A stretch of 15,121 nucleotides of DNA from contig CAUJFU010000184.1 in the NCBI GenBank assembly GCA_963169055.1, positions 1 to 15,121 of the forward strand. Direction: 5' to 3'. A program made the translations under genes and the position numbers. Under the pieces are notes generated by a model. That model saw nothing but the letters and a program-made list of their open reading frames with translations, had not been told where the DNA came from and ran no database searches. This document shows, in pieces, positions 12,382 through 15,121 of this stretch. Origin of the DNA: Myxococcota bacterium. GTDB taxonomy: Bacteria > Myxococcota_C > UBA6777. Position 1 is the first letter of the stretch. The number at the start of each line of letters is the position of its first letter.

Positions 12382-14520
12382 ATGACACAAACACAGAAGA
12401 ATCCGGCATTTTTGCAACAGTTCGATACAAACACAGGCGTTGCGACGTTGACCTTTGCGATGCCCGACGGAGCGAACAAGATCAACGAGGCGTTCGGCGT
12501 GGGCCTTGCGATGGGGCTTGATTGGCTTTCGTCGTTGACGGGCTTGAAGGGTTTGATTCTGGACAGCGCGCACAAGAACTTTTGTGTCGGTGGTGATATC
12601 GACGTGATGTACAAACAGCGCGATGCAGCGGCGGTTCGCGAGGGGGTGATGCAGCTACACGGCTTGTTGCGGCGTTTGGAAACGCTCAAAGTCCCGGTGG
12701 TTTGTTTGTTGGCGGGGTCAGCGTTGGGTGGCGGGTATGAGTTGGCTTTGGCGGCCCATGCGCGGATCGCGGTGGACGATCCCAAGATCCAGATCGGCTT
12801 GCCCGAAGTGTCGTTGGGGCTGTTGCCCGGGATGGGTGGGACGCAGCGTTTGCCGCGTTTGATCGGGTTGCAAGCAGCGCTCGAAGCAATCTTGCAAGGA
12901 AAGCTGTATCGGCCTGCACAAGCCAAAGAGGTCGGACTGATCGACGATATCGCTTCTGATGCACAAGCTGCTCGTGCCAAGGCCGAAGCGTGGATCGCCG
13001 CACATCCGAGGGCCAAACAGCCTTGGGATCGAGAGGGGTTTGTGTTTCCCGGGCCGCAGCCCGCCACAGGGGATGCTCGCAATCTCTTGATGGCGGCCAG
13101 CGCGATGCTGTTTAAGAAAACAGCAGGCGCTTTCAAAGGCCCCGAAGCTGCGCTCTCTGCGGTCCAAGAAGGGACGCAGTTGACCTTCGATGCGGGCTTG
13201 GTGGTCGAATCGCGCTACTTCGCGGGGATGGTCACAAGCGATCAGGCCAAGGATATGCTGCGCACCATCTGGTACCATCGCAATGCCGCTGAAAAGCACG
13301 ACGGTTTGCCTTCGGTCGAAGAGGGTGGCATCCGCAAGATCGGCATCTTGGGGGCAGGGATGATGGGCGCAGGGCTGGCTTTTACGAGCGCGTTGCGCGG
13401 CTACGAAGTCGTCCTCAAAGATATCCGCCAAGAAGCCTTGGATCGCGGGATGGAGCATTGTCTTGGGGAAGTCAGCAAGCGCCGAGAACTCGATGACGCG
13501 GGGAAAAAGCAGCTTGCGTCACGCATCAAACCAACGCTATCGTCCGCAGATCTCGAAGGATGCGACTTGATCATCGAGGCTGTTTTTGAGAAGCTTGAGA
13601 TCAAGCATCAAGTCAACCAAGAACTCGAAGGATTGCTCGCTGCAAACGGCATCTGGGCCTCCAATACTTCTGCGTTGCCGATGAACGATCTAGCGATCGT
13701 CTCCAAACAAAAAGACCGATTTATCGGGATGCACTTTTTCTCTCCCGTTGAAAAGATGCCTTTGTTGGAGATCATCATGGGAGCCGAAACCTCCCAAGAC
13801 ACCTTGGCGCGCTGCCTTCACTACTGCAAAGCCATCAGAAAACTTCCCATCGTTGTCAACGATGGCTACGGCTTTTACACCACCCGCGTGTTCTCCGCGT
13901 ACGCGCTCGAAGGCGTCCAGCTGCTCGCCGAAGGCCATCCTCCCGCCTTGATCGAATGGGCGGCCCGTAGCGCAGGAATGGTCGTGGGACCGCTGCAAGT
14001 CTTTGATGAAGTCAGCCTGAGCCTCGGACGCCACGGGATCGAGCAAGGCGAAAAGTACCTCGGTACCGAACTGAAGCTTGCGGGTGTGGATCTTCTCAAG
14101 CAGCTTGTGGATACCCACAAACGCAACGGAAAAGCCGCAGGGGCTGGTTTTTACAACTACGAAGATGGCCGACGCAAGGGCTTTTGGGATGGCTTGAAGT
14201 CGCTTGTTGCACAAACGCCTGCCGAAAGCAGCGAGGCATTGGTGCAACAACGCTTGTTGTTGATTCAATGCGTGGAAGCTCTAAAATCCCTTGAATCGGG
14301 CGTTTTGCGCAATCATCGCGATGCCGATCTCGGGGCGATCTTCGGCGTGGGGTTTGCGCCGAATACAGGAGGGCCGTTCTCTTATCTCGATCGCATCGGC
14401 CTTGACAACGCTGTTGCAACGCTGGCGGCGTTTGCCGAACGTTATGGTACACGCTACGCTCCCCCCGCGATCTTGAAAAAGATGGCTGCTGCGGGCGAAC
14501 GGTTTTTTGAGAAGGTCTGA
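12382..14520 (+). CDS. Enoyl-CoA hydratase / 3-hydroxyacyl-CoA dehydrogenase (FadJ/FadB-like multifunctional beta-oxidation enzyme)
   Basis: This 712-residue protein matches the FadB/FadJ length. The crotonase domain (about 15-190) has the oxyanion segments FCVGGDID (67-74) and GSALGGGYEL (112-121) and the two catalytic Glu residues, Glu120 and Glu142 (LPEVSLGLLPGMGGTQRLPR). The dehydrogenase part begins with the NAD-binding GILGAGMMGAG at 321-331, followed by NTSALPMNDLA (428-438), the catalytic His451 in GMHFFSPVEKMPLLEII, and NDGYGFYTTRVF (493-504). Two C-terminal 3HCDH helical domains follow, ending with FGVGFAPNTGGPF and YAPPAILKKM. It hydrates 2-enoyl-CoA and oxidises the resulting 3-hydroxyacyl-CoA to the 3-ketoacyl-CoA that the thiolase upstream cleaves. 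ATG at 12382 follows GGGAG by about 5 nt. Coding-strand skew changes from G-rich to C-rich in the last third. No clear terminator follows. Confidence 0.96.
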   Translation: MTQTQKNPAFLQQFDTNTGVATLTFAMPDGANKINEAFGVGLAMGLDWLSSLTGLKGLILDSAHKNFCVGGDIDVMYKQRDAAAVREGVMQLHGLLRRLETLKVPVVCLLAGSALGGGYELALAAHARIAVDDPKIQIGLPEVSLGLLPGMGGTQRLPRLIGLQAALEAILQGKLYRPAQAKEVGLIDDIASDAQAARAKAEAWIAAHPRAKQPWDREGFVFPGPQPATGDARNLLMAASAMLFKKTAGAFKGPEAALSAVQEGTQLTFDAGLVVESRYFAGMVTSDQAKDMLRTIWYHRNAAEKHDGLPSVEEGGIRKIGILGAGMMGAGLAFTSALRGYEVVLKDIRQEALDRGMEHCLGEVSKRRELDDAGKKQLASRIKPTLSSADLEGCDLIIEAVFEKLEIKHQVNQELEGLLAANGIWASNTSALPMNDLAIVSKQKDRFIGMHFFSPVEKMPLLEIIMGAETSQDTLARCLHYCKAIRKLPIVVNDGYGFYTTRVFSAYALEGVQLLAEGHPPALIEWAARSAGMVVGPLQVFDEVSLSLGRHGIEQGEKYLGTELKLAGVDLLKQLVDTHKRNGKAAGAGFYNYEDGRRKGFWDGLKSLVAQTPAESSEALVQQRLLLIQCVEALKSLESGVLRNHRDADLGAIFGVGFAPNTGGPFSYLDRIGLDNAVATLAAFAERYGTRYAPPAILKKMAAAGERFFEKV

Positions 14521-14598
14521 GCGGCACTCGCACGCAACTTTGCCTCGCTCTTGACGATACCTTGGGTTGATGCCTGTTCAACAAAACCAAGCATCCTT

Positions 14599-14612
14599 TG
14601 GAGATATCTCCA
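14599..14612. promoter_or_regulatory. Perfect 14-bp palindrome TGGAGATATCTCCA
   Basis: It lies 35 bp before the start of the repeat-protein gene, just upstream of its ribosome binding site. A near copy occurs at 7845-7857. It is probably an operator or an mRNA hairpin; no known regulator is assigned. Confidence 0.45.
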
Positions 14613-14647
14613 TACGATGCAGAGCGTTATCGCTAAGGAGCGCAAGG

Positions 14648-15121
14648 ATGAAGATCAATCAAAAGCCGAACCTACCCCCTGTCCAATCCACCGAAAAAAC
14701 CTCTTCTACTCAACAAAACCAAGGCGTGAAAGACGGAGGAGGCCGAGTTGCGGATGCTTTTGAACGCGCTGCAAAAGGTTTCCAAGGGGCTGCTGACGCT
14801 GTCAAAAACTTCGTTCAGTCCCAGCAACACGGCAAACCGCCGATCATGAAGGTGCGCGCAGATGTCCCATTGCCGGGCCAAGAGGGTGGACAACCTCATT
14901 TGCCCGGTGGCAACGGGCCGATCATGAAAGTGCGTGCAGATATCCCATTGCCCGGCCAAGAGGGTGGACAACCTCATCTGCCCGGTGGCAACGGGCCGAT
15001 CATGAAAGTGCGTGCAGATGTCCCATTGCCCGGCCAAGAGGGTGGACAACCTCATCTGCCCGGTGGCAACGGGCCGATCATGAAAGTGCGTGCAGATGTC
15101 CCGCTGCCCGGCCAAGAGGGC
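14648..15121 (+). CDS. Unrecognised tandem-repeat protein (26-residue repeats), partial
   Basis: I do not recognise this protein. The frame runs 158 codons to the window edge without a stop. ATG at 14648 is well supported by AAGGAG 7 nt upstream. Residues 1-64 are hydrophilic: a Ser/Gln/Pro-rich start (MKINQKPNLPPVQS), then an Ala/Phe-rich segment VADAFERAAKGFQGAADAVKNFV (34-56) that could form an amphipathic helix. No signal peptide is visible. From residue 65 there are 26-residue units (65-90, 91-116, 117-142, 143-...) that begin PIMKVRADVPLPG and continue QEGGQPHLPGG. The units are alternately basic and Pro/Gly rich. It follows the fadJ-like gene on the same strand by 127 bp and has a palindrome in its leader, so it is probably a separate unit. 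It could be a structural or surface repeat protein, or a multi-core precursor peptide; neither idea is supported beyond layout. Confidence 0.8.
   Translation, partial: MKINQKPNLPPVQSTEKTSSTQQNQGVKDGGGRVADAFERAAKGFQGAADAVKNFVQSQQHGKPPIMKVRADVPLPGQEGGQPHLPGGNGPIMKVRADIPLPGQEGGQPHLPGGNGPIMKVRADVPLPGQEGGQPHLPGGNGPIMKVRADVPLPGQEG
14840..15121 (+). repeat. 78-bp tandem repeat in the coding sequence
   Basis: Units start at 14840, 14918, 14996 and 15074 (the last is cut by the window edge). Unit 2 and unit 3 differ at one base; unit 1 differs from unit 2 at five, four of them synonymous. Near-identity at third codon positions suggests recent amplification or gene conversion. Confidence 0.97.

Noticed and set aside
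10914-13136. Very long minus-strand open frame (740 codons) opposite the thiolase and fadJ-like genes
   Set aside because: It is antisense to two genes with complete catalytic motifs; its product is low-complexity, rich in Arg/His/Pro/Ser and without any domain.
14551-14620. Sigma-70 promoter with TTGACG and TACGAT before the repeat protein
   Set aside because: The two boxes are more than 50 bp apart, far from the usual 17, and no better -35 was found.
14672-15115. Minus-strand repetitive open frame opposite the repeat protein
   Set aside because: It is a mirror of the 78-bp repeats; the plus frame has a strong ribosome binding site and conservative synonymous changes between units.

Overview
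The window looks like a chromosomal segment of a Gram-negative bacterium with moderately high GC. A sigma-54 activator with a receiver domain, a large multidomain phosphorelay protein with a cyclic-nucleotide-type sensor, a FadI/FadJ-like beta-oxidation pair and a eukaryote-like N-terminal glutamine amidase domain together suggest a deltaproteobacterial or Myxococcota-like lineage. That placement is an inference; there is no rRNA or other decisive marker here. I see no tRNA, rRNA, CRISPR array, insertion sequence or phage gene.

Left part (1-7786), all on the minus strand. Read in the direction of transcription: a CRP-domain / degenerate histidine kinase / degenerate receiver / intact HPt protein (7786-5300); a 660-residue fusion of UDP-glucose pyrophosphorylase with a complete NTAQ1-type N-terminal glutamine amidohydrolase (5183-3201); an iron-type alcohol dehydrogenase (3048-1858); a HicB antitoxin (1682-1398) overlapping a HicA toxin gene that is cut short by an in-frame amber codon (1401-1216); a class-I glutamine amidotransferase of the gamma-glutamyl-GABA hydrolase family (1171-365); and the first 98 codons of an aldehyde dehydrogenase that runs off the left edge (294-1). 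The dehydrogenases and the hydrolase could form a polyamine/GABA or alcohol/aldehyde catabolic set, but their substrates cannot be read from sequence alone.

Middle (7787-11165). A 253-bp divergent region with four palindromes separates the phosphorelay protein from a sigma-54-dependent response regulator (8040-9455, plus strand). The HPt of the first and the receiver of the second are plausible partners. Next comes a repeat-rich spacer with a 21-bp tandem repeat, a strong hairpin and one copy of a dispersed intergenic repeat. It is followed by a remnant AAA ATPase in which the Walker A end is joined directly to the C-terminal end of the family, and by an FKBP-type peptidyl-prolyl isomerase on the minus strand. 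A 601-bp gene-free stretch follows and carries another, inverted copy of the dispersed repeat.

Right part (11166-15121), plus strand. A two-gene beta-oxidation operon (thiolase, then enoyl-CoA hydratase/3-hydroxyacyl-CoA dehydrogenase) is followed by an unrecognised gene. That gene encodes a short leader and then near-identical 26-residue repeats running off the right edge.

The most notable items are the UGPase-NTAQ1 fusion, the pseudo-hybrid kinase that keeps only its HPt phosphorelay residue, the three-copy intergenic repeat family, and the 78-bp repeat protein.
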